Assembly: GCF_000374465.1 (NCBI RefSeq)
Contig: NZ_KB894534.1
Coordinates: 1-64,000 of the forward strand
Source: Ahrensia kielensis DSM 5890
GTDB lineage: Bacteria > Pseudomonadota > Alphaproteobacteria > Rhizobiales > Rhizobiaceae
Length of the DNA: 64,000 nt
Direction: 5' to 3'
Under the pieces are notes generated by a model. It did no database searches. It saw only the letters and a program-made list of their open reading frames with translations, and was not told where the DNA came from. The position numbers were made by a program, and so were the translations under genes. Positions 8,040 to 17,734 of this stretch are shown piece after piece. The stretch's first letter is position 1. The number at the start of each line of letters is the position of its first letter.

Positions 8040-9122
8040 GTGATCTGGTTTTTAGGTTCTATTGCAGTGGTTTGCTTGCTAGCTAGCACTGTACCTTTAT
8101 TGCCATTTGGACATGGCGCGGTGCGGGCCTTTGATTTCCCGCGGCTACAAATTGCAACACTCTCCGGCGTTACCTTCCTAATTGCTTTAATTGTTTTGCC
8201 TTATACGTTTAGTTCTGGGAGCGTTTTTTTGTTGCTGGTAGCGGCCTTAGCTTTGCAGCTCACAAAAATTGCAAAATTTAGTCCTTTATGGAAGCGTGTT
8301 GTTTGCACATTTGATGGGAATGAAGCCGACGTTTCGACCGTAAACTTGATGGTTTCCAACGTCAAAATGGGAAACCGTGAGTACGGCAGACTTATTCATT
8401 TGATCAAGCAACGCAATCCGGATATCGCGTTGTTGATTGAGGTTGATAATGCATGGATGGAAGCTCTTAGCGATATTGTTCAGGAGTATAAATATAATGT
8501 TTCCTGCCCAAGCGAAACAAGCTACGGAATGCTTATCGTCTCGAAATTTCCGCTCATATCGAGCCAAATAAACTATCTTTTGAAAAGTGAAGTTCCATCA
8601 TTTGATATTGTCATGGAGCACGATAGTGGCGATCAGTTCCGATTAATTGCATTGCATCCTGAGCCTCCTGTCTTGACTAAAGACACCGTTGGTCGGGACG
8701 GCGAAATATCTATAGTTGCAAAAAAAGTGCGAGATTATGACGATCCTCTCATCGTTGCTGGCGATCTCAATGATGTCGCATGGTCGAGAACCACCCGCCG
8801 GTTCATGAGAGTTTCAAGGCTTTTAGATCCGCGAGAAGGACGCGGGATGTATAATACTTTTGATGCGCGATACATTTTTATCAGGTGGCCACTGGACCAT
8901 ATTTTTCATTCTGGTCACTTTAAAATAATACAAATGGAACGCATGCCAAAGATTGGCTCTGACCATTTCCCTATGTTCTATAAATTGGCGTTGGATGCAA
9001 AAAAAGCGCAATCTACAGAGATTAGTGATGCCGATAATAAAGATATCGATGAGACAGATGATGTTATTGAGGAAGCCAAAGATAAAGACGATGATGCCGT
9101 GGGTACTGATTGGGAGAAGTGA
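8040..9122 (+). CDS. membrane-anchored endonuclease/exonuclease/phosphatase family protein
   Basis: 360 residues from GTG 8040. The N-terminal 80 residues have about three membrane spans. The remainder is an EEP-fold domain with the metal and catalytic landmarks NLMVSNVKMGN, DIALLIEVD (metal-binding Glu), VAGDLNDVAW (Asp/Asn), LDHIFHS and GSDHFPMFYKL (terminal Asp-His pair). A very acidic tail of about 45 residues follows (DIDETDDVIEEAKDKDDD). Relatives with this membrane-plus-EEP layout are often annotated YafD-like. Substrate unknown, and the active site probably faces the periplasm. The preceding 236 bp hold only the possible stress promoter. Confidence 0.82.
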   Translation: MIWFLGSIAVVCLLASTVPLLPFGHGAVRAFDFPRLQIATLSGVTFLIALIVLPYTFSSGSVFLLLVAALALQLTKIAKFSPLWKRVVCTFDGNEADVSTVNLMVSNVKMGNREYGRLIHLIKQRNPDIALLIEVDNAWMEALSDIVQEYKYNVSCPSETSYGMLIVSKFPLISSQINYLLKSEVPSFDIVMEHDSGDQFRLIALHPEPPVLTKDTVGRDGEISIVAKKVRDYDDPLIVAGDLNDVAWSRTTRRFMRVSRLLDPREGRGMYNTFDARYIFIRWPLDHIFHSGHFKIIQMERMPKIGSDHFPMFYKLALDAKKAQSTEISDADNKDIDETDDVIEEAKDKDDDAVGTDWEK

Positions 9123-9344
9123 ACGCGACAAATGTGGTCATTATTAAGAGAATAAATAGCTAGATTTTTGACATCTCATGAAATGAAACTAGGCCAATTA
9201 GTTTTGTGAAGCCGTTTAAAGGTATAGATCCGCGCACTCGGAAATGTACATACATACTATAATCCAGAAAATTCCAGGATTTGATCTGAGGCAATTGGAA
9301 CTTTGGTTGCGTATACCGCGTTAATGACTTGGAGGTTCCTAGTC

Positions 9345-11609
9345 ATGAATAGTTTGCGCGTGAAGATACTTACAAGACCAATTCACAGATGGGCGAAGAA
9401 GGCTCTGCCCGCACTGTCACAGACAGAAAGTGAAGCACTCACAGCTGGTGAAGTCTGGTGGGAAGCTGAACTGTTTTCTGGCAACCCGGATTGGTCTAAA
9501 TTGCTGGATGTGAAGACGCCGCAATTGAGCGTTGAAGAACAACAATTCTTTGATGGTCCATGCCAAGAACTCTGCAGCATGATTGATGATTGGAAAATCA
9601 ATCAAATTGACGGCGATTTGCCCGCAGAAGTCTGGCAATTCTTACGCGACAATAAGTTCTTTGGCATGATAATTCCCAAATCACATGGCGGGTTAGGATT
9701 TTCTGCTTTCGCTCACTCAGAGATAGTGCGTTACATTTCCACTCGTTCCGTTGCTGCTGCGGTTACTGTGATGGTGCCCAATTCGCTCGGCCCCGGTGAA
9801 TTGCTTCACCAGTTTGGTACTGACGAGCAAAAAGACTACTGGCTCCCACGCTTGGCTGATGGGCGTGAATTACCTGCATTTGGCTTAACAAGCGCTGAGG
9901 CTGGTTCGGATGCGTCGGCAATGGTGGATGAAGGCGTTATCTGTAAAGGCCATTGGGACGGTGAGGAAGTGCTCGGTATTCGCCTCAACTGGGCCAAGCG
10001 GTACATCACGCTCTCACCCGTTTGTACCGTTTTGGGGTTGGCTTTTAAGCTCCGCGATCCTGATGCTTTTCTAGGTGATGAGGAAGAATTAGGCATTACG
10101 TGCGCATTGGTACCCACTGATCTTGATGGTGTTGAAACGGGTCGTCGCCACCTGCCATCATCGACAATGTTCATGAATGGACCCACGACAGGTAAAGATG
10201 TTTTCATACCGCTTGATTATATTATCGGAGGTCCTGAATTTACGGGCAAGGGCTGGATGATGCTAATGAGCGCACTTGCTGCAGGGCGGGGTATTTCACT
10301 ACCGTCAATGGGGTGTGCGGCGATTGCTTATAGTGCTCATACGACAGGAGCTTATGCGCGTATTCGCGAACAGTTTAACCTTCCCATTGGTAAATTTGGT
10401 GGGGTTCAAGCTCGTATGGGACGCCTTGCGGCTGATGCGTATGCAATGGATGCTGCTCGACATTTAACATGTGCAGGTCTTGATGAAGGACGCGCTCTAT
10501 CCGTTATATCAGCTATCATGAAGGCTCATGCTACGTTCAAGATGCGTGAAGCTATCAATGACGCAATGGATGTTCATTCTGGTAAGGCTGTAATTGATGG
10601 GCCTTCAAACTATCTCTTGCCACTCTATCGCGCTGTACCAATTGGAATTACGGTGGAAGGCGCAAATATCGTTACGCGCAGTTTGATAATTTTTGGGCAG
10701 GGGTCAATTCGTGCGCACCCCCATATGCTCGACAATATCTTGGCATTGCAGGAGAATGATCCACATAAATCACTTGAAATGTTTGATATATCATTTTGGG
10801 CGCATGTCGGCCACACAACCATGACTTTGTTTCGCGCTTGGGGCAGGGCATGGACAGGCGGACGATTTGCGCCTGCGCCTGATGCCGGAAAAGCAACGCC
10901 CATTTATCGACAGTTGGCGCGGTGGTCGGCTGCTTATGCGCTAACTGCTGATTTTGCATTTCTAACACTCGGCGGTGAACTCAAACGCAAAGAGATGATT
11001 TCTGGCCGTATGGGCGATATCCTATCAGAAATGTATATTCTATCGGCTGCTCTTAAACGGTGGGAAGACGAGGGGCGACAAGACGCAGATCTTCCCGTCT
11101 TAGAATATGCTGCAGCGGCAGGTTTGAAACGTGTTCAAGCGGCCTTGGATGAAGTGATAGATAATCTACCGGCCCGTTGGGCTGCTTGGATATTGAAGTT
11201 ATTCACATTGCCTGGCGCAACGGTTGCCGGACCAAGCGATCAACTTGCAGCAATATGTAGTGACCTGATTTTTGAACCTTCTGCCACGCGCAACCGCATT
11301 ACGGGGCAATTATTTAAAGGTGCCAATGGTGATGCTTTGCAGGTGCTCAACGATTGCTACGCTAAAGTGATAGATATGGCGCCAGTGATGAAGCGCTTGC
11401 GCGATGCGAAAAAATCACCTGAGGAAGCACTCGAAGCTGGATTGCTCGATGATGCGGAATGGGCAAATCTCAAAGAGATGAAGTCGCTTGTTGATAAGGT
11501 TGTTGCTGTCGATGAATATTCGCCGGACGAGTTTGCAGATTTATATCGCAACCCAACTGCAAAAGATAATCAATCTTCGGATGAGCGAGCGATAGAGGCT
11601 GCAGAATGA
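9345..11609 (+). CDS. fadE: acyl-CoA dehydrogenase, FadE type
   Basis: 754 residues from ATG 9345, with GGAGG at 9331-9335. An in-frame TTG at 9303 lacks such support. It catalyses the first step of beta-oxidation, acyl-CoA to trans-2-enoyl-CoA with FAD. Full-length similarity to E. coli FadE is visible: TAGEVWWEAELFSGNPDW, PNSLGPGELLHQFGTDEQKDYWLPRLADG, FGLTSAEAGSDA, NWAKRYITL, AITVEGANI-like VEGANIVTRSLIIFGQGSIRAHP, and the long C-terminal DUF1974 region. The E. coli protein has an N-terminal membrane part that is reduced here. It is first in a four-gene operon and overlaps fadI by 4 bp. The intergenic region 9123-9344 presumably carries the promoter. Confidence 0.93.
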   Translation: MNSLRVKILTRPIHRWAKKALPALSQTESEALTAGEVWWEAELFSGNPDWSKLLDVKTPQLSVEEQQFFDGPCQELCSMIDDWKINQIDGDLPAEVWQFLRDNKFFGMIIPKSHGGLGFSAFAHSEIVRYISTRSVAAAVTVMVPNSLGPGELLHQFGTDEQKDYWLPRLADGRELPAFGLTSAEAGSDASAMVDEGVICKGHWDGEEVLGIRLNWAKRYITLSPVCTVLGLAFKLRDPDAFLGDEEELGITCALVPTDLDGVETGRRHLPSSTMFMNGPTTGKDVFIPLDYIIGGPEFTGKGWMMLMSALAAGRGISLPSMGCAAIAYSAHTTGAYARIREQFNLPIGKFGGVQARMGRLAADAYAMDAARHLTCAGLDEGRALSVISAIMKAHATFKMREAINDAMDVHSGKAVIDGPSNYLLPLYRAVPIGITVEGANIVTRSLIIFGQGSIRAHPHMLDNILALQENDPHKSLEMFDISFWAHVGHTTMTLFRAWGRAWTGGRFAPAPDAGKATPIYRQLARWSAAYALTADFAFLTLGGELKRKEMISGRMGDILSEMYILSAALKRWEDEGRQDADLPVLEYAAAAGLKRVQAALDEVIDNLPARWAAWILKLFTLPGATVAGPSDQLAAICSDLIFEPSATRNRITGQLFKGANGDALQVLNDCYAKVIDMAPVMKRLRDAKKSPEEALEAGLLDDAEWANLKEMKSLVDKVVAVDEYSPDEFADLYRNPTAKDNQSSDERAIEAAE

Positions 11610-12901
11610 AAAAACATCAAAAGCAACGAGTGTTTCTTGTCGATGGCGCTCGAACACCTTTTTTAAAAGCACGCGGTGGTCCGGGGCCTTTTACTCCCGT
11701 TGATCTTGCTGTGCAGTGTGGGCGCCCTTTGCTGGCACGGCAATATTTTGACCGTAAAGTTTTTGATCTGGTTATCCTTGGCTGTGTCAATGTTATTGCA
11801 GATGAAATGAATCCTGCACGTGTGGCCGCGCTGCGTCTTGGACTTGGCGAACAGATGGTCGCGTTCACAATGCAGATCAATTGCGGCTCCGGTATGCAGA
11901 GTATTGATACAGCTTACCGCTATATACGTGATGGATCGCACCAAATGATTTTGGCTGGCGGCGCAGAAGCGCTCAGTCATTCTCCGTTGGTACTGCGCAA
12001 TTCAGCAGTAGAATGGTTTGGCAGAATGAACGCTGCAAAAGGACCGCTGGAACAAGCGCGCGCAATGGCGGGAGTAAGGCCAGAGTTTCTCAAACCAGTA
12101 ATTGGTCTGGAGCGCGGTCTGACAGACCCGATTACAGAGTTAAATATGGGACAGACAGCAGAAGTGCTCGCGCACCGTTTTAATATTGATCGTGAAAAGG
12201 CTGACACTTATTCCATGCAGAGTCATCACCGCTTAGCTAAAGCGCAAAATGACGGGACTTTGAACGGCGAAGTGATACCTGCCTTTGACCGAGACGGGGC
12301 GGTGTATGATCATGATGATGGCGTGCGCCCCGATAGCGATATGGCAGGGCTGGCAAAACTCAAACCGGTTTTTGAGAAACCTTATGGCAAGGTAACTGCT
12401 GGTAACTCAAGCCAGATCACAGATGGTGCAAGCTGGGTCATTCTGGCATCGCAAAAGGCTGTCGATGAGCATGGCTTGGAGCCGCTCGCCGAGATTACAG
12501 ACAGCGAATGGGCAGCTTTGGACCCATCAATTATGGGCCTTGGGCCCGTCATGTCTGTGTCGCCGATCGTGCAGAGGCATAAGTTAAAACTTGAAGATAT
12601 TGATGTATGGGAACTCAACGAGGCTTTCGCAGCACAATTGCTGGCCTGTCTAGCGGCTTGGGAAGATGTTGATTTTTGCCGTGAATTACTGGGCATGGAC
12701 AATGCCTTTGGGCGCATAGACCGTGATCGGTTGAATGTTGATGGCGGAGCGATTTCATTGGGCCACCCTGTTGGCACCAGCGGCAACAGGATTGTGTTGC
12801 ATTTGGCCAACGCTATGAAAAAGCGCGGTGCCAAACGCGGTATCGCAACCGAATGTATCGGCGGCGGCCTCGGCGGTGCAATGCTATTGGAGGCAGTTTA
12901 A
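11606..12901 (+). CDS. fadI: acetyl-CoA C-acyltransferase (3-ketoacyl-CoA thiolase), FadI-like
   Basis: 431 residues, the length of FadI. It performs thiolytic cleavage of 3-ketoacyl-CoA to acetyl-CoA and a shortened acyl-CoA. The nucleophile is Cys93 (INCGSGMQS), with His387 in ISLGHPVGTSG and Cys417 in ATECIGGGLGG, the complete thiolase triad. It starts at ATG 11606 inside the end of fadE (ATGA overlap) and its stop shares a base with the fadJ start, so translation is coupled along the operon. Confidence 0.93.
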   Translation: MKKHQKQRVFLVDGARTPFLKARGGPGPFTPVDLAVQCGRPLLARQYFDRKVFDLVILGCVNVIADEMNPARVAALRLGLGEQMVAFTMQINCGSGMQSIDTAYRYIRDGSHQMILAGGAEALSHSPLVLRNSAVEWFGRMNAAKGPLEQARAMAGVRPEFLKPVIGLERGLTDPITELNMGQTAEVLAHRFNIDREKADTYSMQSHHRLAKAQNDGTLNGEVIPAFDRDGAVYDHDDGVRPDSDMAGLAKLKPVFEKPYGKVTAGNSSQITDGASWVILASQKAVDEHGLEPLAEITDSEWAALDPSIMGLGPVMSVSPIVQRHKLKLEDIDVWELNEAFAAQLLACLAAWEDVDFCRELLGMDNAFGRIDRDRLNVDGGAISLGHPVGTSGNRIVLHLANAMKKRGAKRGIATECIGGGLGGAMLLEAV

Positions 12902-14973
12902 TGACGGGCGAAGTTCTCACATTTTTAAGCGAAAAAAAATTGGAATTGGGTCCGGCAGGCGCGCATATTGGTAATTGGCGCTCGGGCCGTGACGAAGCCG
13001 GTATTTTATGGCTTGTGCTCGACAAGGCGGACACAAATACCAATACGATTTCAGAAGATGTAATCCGTGAATTGGATGCGCATATCAGATCTGCAGAATC
13101 TGACCTGCCCAAAGCACTGGTTATCCGTTCGGCCAAAAAAACAGGTTTTGCAGCGGGCGCTGATATTACAAGTTTCGAAGCAATGTCGGGCAGCGGTGCA
13201 GCCGAATTGCTCCAGCAGGGCCATGATGTGCTGGACCGGATTGAGGCATTAAGCTGCCCAACGATTTGTATTGTGCATGGTCCAGCGCTTGGCGCAGGCT
13301 TTGAATTGGCGCTGGCATGCGATTACCGCATCGCGGTGGATGGTGCGACCTTTGCCTTTCCTGAAGTTCAACTGGGTTTGCACCCAGGGCTTGGTGGTAC
13401 TTTCCGACTTCCGTCGTTGATTGATCCTACGGAAGCGATGACAATGATGCTGACCGGAAAAAAGGCATACACCAAGCGCGCGAAAACACTGGGTATTGCC
13501 GAACTTGTCGTGGAAGAGCGTCATGTCGCCAGTGCAGTTTGCGATGTTGCCGACGGTAATGTTGAAAAAACCAGACAAGGGCTAAAAGCCCGTGCGCTTG
13601 AATTTGATCAGGCGCGCAGTCTGGTGGCGCGTACCATGCGCAAAGAAACAGAAAAGAAGGCGCCCAAAGAGCATTACCCTGCGCCCTATGCTTTAGTTGA
13701 TCTTTGGGAAGAGCATGGCACCGATGAGAAGAAAATGCAGGTAGCGGAAATCAGCTCTTTTGCAGATTTACTTAAAACAGACACGTCTAAAAATCTCAGA
13801 CGCGTATTTTTCCTTCGTCAATCTCTGAAGGATGCTGCGCGCGGCGACGATCATATTGCACATGTGCATGTAATCGGGGCAGGGGCGATGGGCGCGGAAA
13901 TTGCAACGGTCTGCGCTATCAAGGGTAAACAGGTCACGTTAAGCGATCTGGAAATCAATGCTCTTGGTAATGCCATTAAATTGGCAGCAAAAATCTGTAA
14001 AGCAAAGCATTTAAGCGATATCGAGACCCGTGATGCACTGGACCGTCTTATGCCGGACCCGAACGGCTATGGCATTGCGCAAGCTGATTTGATTATCGAG
14101 GCAGCGCCAGAACGCGTGGATATTAAGGAAGAAATTTATGCTGGACTTAAAGGTAAAATGAAGAAGGACGCTATATTAGCGTCCAATACATCCAGCCTTT
14201 CAGTTGATTTGCTTGCTACCTATGCACCACTGAATTCCTCTTTTGCTGGTTTGCACTTTTTCAATCCGGTGTCGAAAATTGACGTTGTGGAGGTTATCAA
14301 AGGAAAGGCGACAGATTCGCAAACCGCAAAACGCTTGGCTGCTTTTTGTGGTACGATTGGAAAATTACCCGCACAGGTGCGTGATTATCCTGGATTTCTC
14401 GTCAACCGCGCGCTCACACCGTACCTTATGGAAGCAATGGTGCTCATGGATGAAGGGGTTTCGAAGGAAGTTATAGATACTGCCGCGCTGCGCTTTGGCA
14501 TGCCGATGGGGCCTGTAACATTAGCCGATCAAGTAGGCCTTGATATCGGCCTGCATGTGGCCGAGTCGCTTGCGGATAATCTCGACAAACCAATGGCGAA
14601 AATATCCGAAACGTTATGCCGTAAAGTTGAAAGCGGCGAAGTTGGCAAAAAATCTGGTAAAGGATTTTATGATTGGTCCGAAGGCACACCGCATCCGAAA
14701 TTCGATGGAGAACTGCCGGCGGATTTGACTGACCGCCTGATTTTGCCGATGATTAATGCGTGTGTTGAAGTGCTACGCAAAGGTATCGCTGAGAGTGAAA
14801 ATCAAGTGGATGGGACGATGATATTTGCAACCGGATGGGCACCGTTTCGCGGCGGTCCTATGCATTACGCTCATAGCCGTGGAGTATCAGAAATCGTCAC
14901 AAGATTGAAGGAGTTGGAAGCCGCGCACGGCCCTCGTTTTGCACCGGATGACGGTTGGAACACCATTGGTTAA
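12901..14973 (+). CDS. fadJ: multifunctional enoyl-CoA hydratase / 3-hydroxyacyl-CoA dehydrogenase, FadJ-like
   Basis: 690 residues from ATG 12901, which overlaps the fadI stop as TAATG. The N-terminal 190 residues form a crotonase domain (GFAAGADI, GAGFELALACDY, FPEVQLGLHPGLGGTFRLP). The central part is an NAD-binding Rossmann domain with GAGAMG (326-331), followed by the 3-hydroxyacyl-CoA dehydrogenase domain with His452 in LHFFNPVSKI and two C-terminal helical repeats. It converts enoyl-CoA to 3-ketoacyl-CoA and feeds the FadI-like thiolase. The order fadE-fadI-fadJ makes a self-contained soluble beta-oxidation unit. No FadR-like regulator is adjacent. Confidence 0.92.
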   Translation: MTGEVLTFLSEKKLELGPAGAHIGNWRSGRDEAGILWLVLDKADTNTNTISEDVIRELDAHIRSAESDLPKALVIRSAKKTGFAAGADITSFEAMSGSGAAELLQQGHDVLDRIEALSCPTICIVHGPALGAGFELALACDYRIAVDGATFAFPEVQLGLHPGLGGTFRLPSLIDPTEAMTMMLTGKKAYTKRAKTLGIAELVVEERHVASAVCDVADGNVEKTRQGLKARALEFDQARSLVARTMRKETEKKAPKEHYPAPYALVDLWEEHGTDEKKMQVAEISSFADLLKTDTSKNLRRVFFLRQSLKDAARGDDHIAHVHVIGAGAMGAEIATVCAIKGKQVTLSDLEINALGNAIKLAAKICKAKHLSDIETRDALDRLMPDPNGYGIAQADLIIEAAPERVDIKEEIYAGLKGKMKKDAILASNTSSLSVDLLATYAPLNSSFAGLHFFNPVSKIDVVEVIKGKATDSQTAKRLAAFCGTIGKLPAQVRDYPGFLVNRALTPYLMEAMVLMDEGVSKEVIDTAALRFGMPMGPVTLADQVGLDIGLHVAESLADNLDKPMAKISETLCRKVESGEVGKKSGKGFYDWSEGTPHPKFDGELPADLTDRLILPMINACVEVLRKGIAESENQVDGTMIFATGWAPFRGGPMHYAHSRGVSEIVTRLKELEAAHGPRFAPDDGWNTIG

Positions 14974-16810
14974 GCGGCCAAGTATTTATACTAATGCTGA
15001 CAGGATGGCGCGGGCGCTGTTTGAACGTTTGGGTGATCATATTCGCCTTGCTTTGCCTTTGGGTTTAGGAAAGCCTGTAACGCTTGTGAACGCATTGACA
15101 CGGCTCGCCGTTGCCGATCCTGATCTTAAATTGTCGATATTTACTGCGCTTACGCTGCAACGGCCCAAAACTGGATCGGACATAGAAAAACGCTTTTTAG
15201 AACCGGCTATGGAGCGTCTCTTTGGTCGATACCCGTCTTTGCTTTATGCAGATTTAATTGCTGCGAATAAATTGCCAAACAATATCGAAGTGTCAGAGTT
15301 TTTCTTTCAAGCCGCAACTTGGCTGGGCAATAGCTACGCTCAACGTCACTATATTTCCGCTAACTACACCCATGCCCGTGATGTGTTGATTGCACAAAAT
15401 CCCAATTTGCTATCGCAACTTGTACCTCGCGATGGAAATCGCATCAGTCTTTCATGCAATACGGATATTTCGGCTGATCTGTTTGAAATGCGAAAGCAAG
15501 GGAAAATGGATTTCCTTGCTGTTGGTGAGTTGTGTGACGCGCTGCCATTTATGGACGGACCCGCGGCACTGCCTGAAAATGAACTGGAAATGATGCTGCA
15601 GCCGGCCGAGCAAATTGATTTGTTCTCGGCTGTGCGGCGACCTGTTTCAGACGCGCAGTATGCAATGGGGCTGCATGTGTCGCGAATGATTGTTGATGGC
15701 GGCACATTACAGATCGGTATCGGGGCGATTGGTGATGCTGTTGCCCATGCGCTGATGCTTCGCGATAAAGCGGCTCTGGGTGATGTTTGGAAAACGTCGC
15801 CCTTTGTGCTGAGTGGCGGCGAAATAGCACCTTTCAAAACGGGACTTTATGCGGTCAGCGAAATGCTGGTTGGCGGTCTTCTAGCTCTGTTTGAAAGCGG
15901 TATCATACGGCGCGAAGTTGATGGCGTTTCAATTCATGCCGGATTTTTCGTCGAAGCGCGCGACATGTATAAACAACTGCGTGCGATGGCCCCCTCTAAA
16001 CGCGCAAAAATCGCGATGATGCCAGTCAGCTTTACCAATGCGCTTTACGGCGATGAGGAGGCTAAGCGCACTGCGCGTGTAGACGCACGGTTTATCAACA
16101 GTGCGATGAAAGTCAGCATTTTAGGCGATGCCATGTCGGATGCGGCCGAAACGGGGGCGGTTGTAAGCGGTATAGGTGGCCAATTTAACTTTTTTGAACA
16201 AGCATTTGCGCTGGATGATGGCCGCGCAATCCTAACTGTGCCAGCAACACGATTCAGTGGTGGCAAAACCACATCCAATATTGTGTGGCAATTGTCCGTC
16301 ACATCAGTACCGCGCCATATGCGCGATATCGTCATCACAGAATATGGTGCAGCCGACTTGAGAGGGCAAACAGATGAAGAGGTCATCAAGCGCATGATCG
16401 CTATCACTGATAGTCGATTTCAGACTGCTCTCGTAAAAAAGGCAAAGAACTGCGGTAAGCTTTCGGAGAACTATCAGATACCAGAAGAGTTTAGAAACAA
16501 CACGCCGCAAGCGCTTGAAAACTGGTTAACGCCTTATCGAGATGTGTTTTTGCCAGATTTTCCATTGGGTAGCGATTTTGAAGAGATTGAACGGGTTCTC
16601 TTGCCTGCGTTATCGCGCTTGTCACAAGCGACCACTAGTAAAATGGATTTGGTGAGATTGATTTGGTCTTCAGTTTTTGAAAGCGCCCATCCGAGCGAAG
16701 AGGATGCAATGGAAAGAATGGGCTTTGATCGTAAAAAACATTTTTTTGAAAGCCCTCAGGCGCGCGCGTTGCGAGGTGCATTGCGTCGAGTTAGCAAAAA
16801 TAATTTTTGA
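14948..16810 (+). CDS. acetyl-CoA hydrolase/transferase family protein
   Basis: About 620 residues. The start is uncertain: ATG 14948 overlaps the end of fadJ by 26 bp, and TTG 14966 and ATG 15005 are alternatives. The N-terminal region (LALPLGLGKPVTLVNAL) and the C-terminal acetyl-CoA hydrolase domain (GIGAIGDAVAHAL, VVSGIGGQFNFF, ITEYGAADLRG) place it in the acetyl-CoA hydrolase / CoA-transferase superfamily. As the last gene of the fad operon it probably recycles CoA from acetyl- or short-chain acyl-CoA, or transfers CoA between acids. Which of the two reactions it performs cannot be decided from the sequence. Confidence 0.8.
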   Translation: MTVGTPLVKRPSIYTNADRMARALFERLGDHIRLALPLGLGKPVTLVNALTRLAVADPDLKLSIFTALTLQRPKTGSDIEKRFLEPAMERLFGRYPSLLYADLIAANKLPNNIEVSEFFFQAATWLGNSYAQRHYISANYTHARDVLIAQNPNLLSQLVPRDGNRISLSCNTDISADLFEMRKQGKMDFLAVGELCDALPFMDGPAALPENELEMMLQPAEQIDLFSAVRRPVSDAQYAMGLHVSRMIVDGGTLQIGIGAIGDAVAHALMLRDKAALGDVWKTSPFVLSGGEIAPFKTGLYAVSEMLVGGLLALFESGIIRREVDGVSIHAGFFVEARDMYKQLRAMAPSKRAKIAMMPVSFTNALYGDEEAKRTARVDARFINSAMKVSILGDAMSDAAETGAVVSGIGGQFNFFEQAFALDDGRAILTVPATRFSGGKTTSNIVWQLSVTSVPRHMRDIVITEYGAADLRGQTDEEVIKRMIAITDSRFQTALVKKAKNCGKLSENYQIPEEFRNNTPQALENWLTPYRDVFLPDFPLGSDFEEIERVLLPALSRLSQATTSKMDLVRLIWSSVFESAHPSEEDAMERMGFDRKKHFFESPQARALRGALRRVSKNNF

Positions 16811-16815
16811 TTGTA

Positions 16816-16833
16816 GATGGTCATACGACCATC
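16816..16833. promoter_or_regulatory. inverted repeat, possible operator
   Basis: GATGGTC-ATAC-GACCATC is a perfect 7-bp inverted repeat with a 4-bp centre, just after the fad operon and 65 bp before the next gene. No T run follows, so it is not a standard terminator. The outer TGGTC..GACCA resembles a GntR-type operator. Function inferred only. Confidence 0.3.
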
Positions 16834-16898
16834 CCGTGAGACAATTAACTGGCAAAATTACATGAGCCCTAAAATCCCACAGTAGGAGTACTTTTATT

Positions 16899-17657
16899 AT
16901 GACCTTGAATGAAACCCAATCAAAGTTGTGCGATGATAATCAAACTGACTTTTCGGACCTGAAAGCTGTCATTTTCAACACAAGCTTAAAGCGAGAAAAA
17001 GAGAAATCGCACACTAAATTGTTGCTCTCTGTGGCTGGCGAAATCATGTCACGTAACAGGGTTAGCGTGGAACATATTCATGCAGCTTCCCATCAAATCG
17101 CTTATGGGGTTTATCCAGATATGACCGACCATGGTTGGGACCGCGATGATTGGCCCGCGCTTTGGGAGAAAGTTGCCGATGCCGACATCTTGATCATAGG
17201 GACACCAATTTGGTTGGGCGAGGAGAGTTCCCTCTGCCGTGTTTTGATCGAACGATTATATGGTATGTCGGGGATGTTAAACGATAAAGGGCAAAGTGTT
17301 TTCTACGGCAAAACTGGAAGTGCGGTCATCACCGGCAATGAGGACGGGATCAAGCATTGCGCGATGACAATCCTATATGCGCTTGGACATCTAGGCTATA
17401 TGATTCCACCGCAGGCCGATTGTGGTTGGATCGGTGAGGCTGGTCCTGGTCCATCATATGGTGATGACATTGAAGGAGGGCCTGCAGGCTTTAATAATGA
17501 TTTTACGCAGCGCAATGCAACGATCATGACATGGAACCTTATGCACACGGCGCGGATGCTCAAAGACGCCGGTGGATTGCCTAATCACGGTAACGACCGT
17601 AACGCTTGGAAGGCCGGTTGCCGGTTCGATTATGAAAATCCAGAGCACCGAAGATGA
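16899..17657 (+). CDS. flavodoxin-fold NAD(P)H-dependent oxidoreductase
   Basis: 252 residues. The first beta strand KAVIFNTSLKREKEKSHT contains the phosphate-binding loop of the FMN-reductase/flavodoxin-like family. DADILIIGTPIWLGEESSLCRVLIERL and AVITGNEDGIKHC are the flavin ring-contact segments. It is likely an FMN-dependent quinone or nitro reductase. The C-terminal 50 residues (GPGPSYGDDIEGGPAGF, NDFTQRNATIMTWNL) are typical of a bacterial subgroup near WrbA/NADPH-FMN reductases. A good RBS (AGGAG) precedes the ATG. It appears monocistronic. Confidence 0.8.
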   Translation: MTLNETQSKLCDDNQTDFSDLKAVIFNTSLKREKEKSHTKLLLSVAGEIMSRNRVSVEHIHAASHQIAYGVYPDMTDHGWDRDDWPALWEKVADADILIIGTPIWLGEESSLCRVLIERLYGMSGMLNDKGQSVFYGKTGSAVITGNEDGIKHCAMTILYALGHLGYMIPPQADCGWIGEAGPGPSYGDDIEGGPAGFNNDFTQRNATIMTWNLMHTARMLKDAGGLPNHGNDRNAWKAGCRFDYENPEHRR

Positions 17658-17734
17658 ACAAATTTATCGTATAAAAAAGCCATAAAGGCGTGTGGCGAGG
17701 ATAACTTGACGATAAAATGGTCTTATATGAACAG

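Noticed and set aside
12382-12834. Long antisense open frame inside the thiolase gene
   Set aside because: The plus strand encodes a complete thiolase with all catalytic residues; the antisense frame is a shadow of its codon bias.
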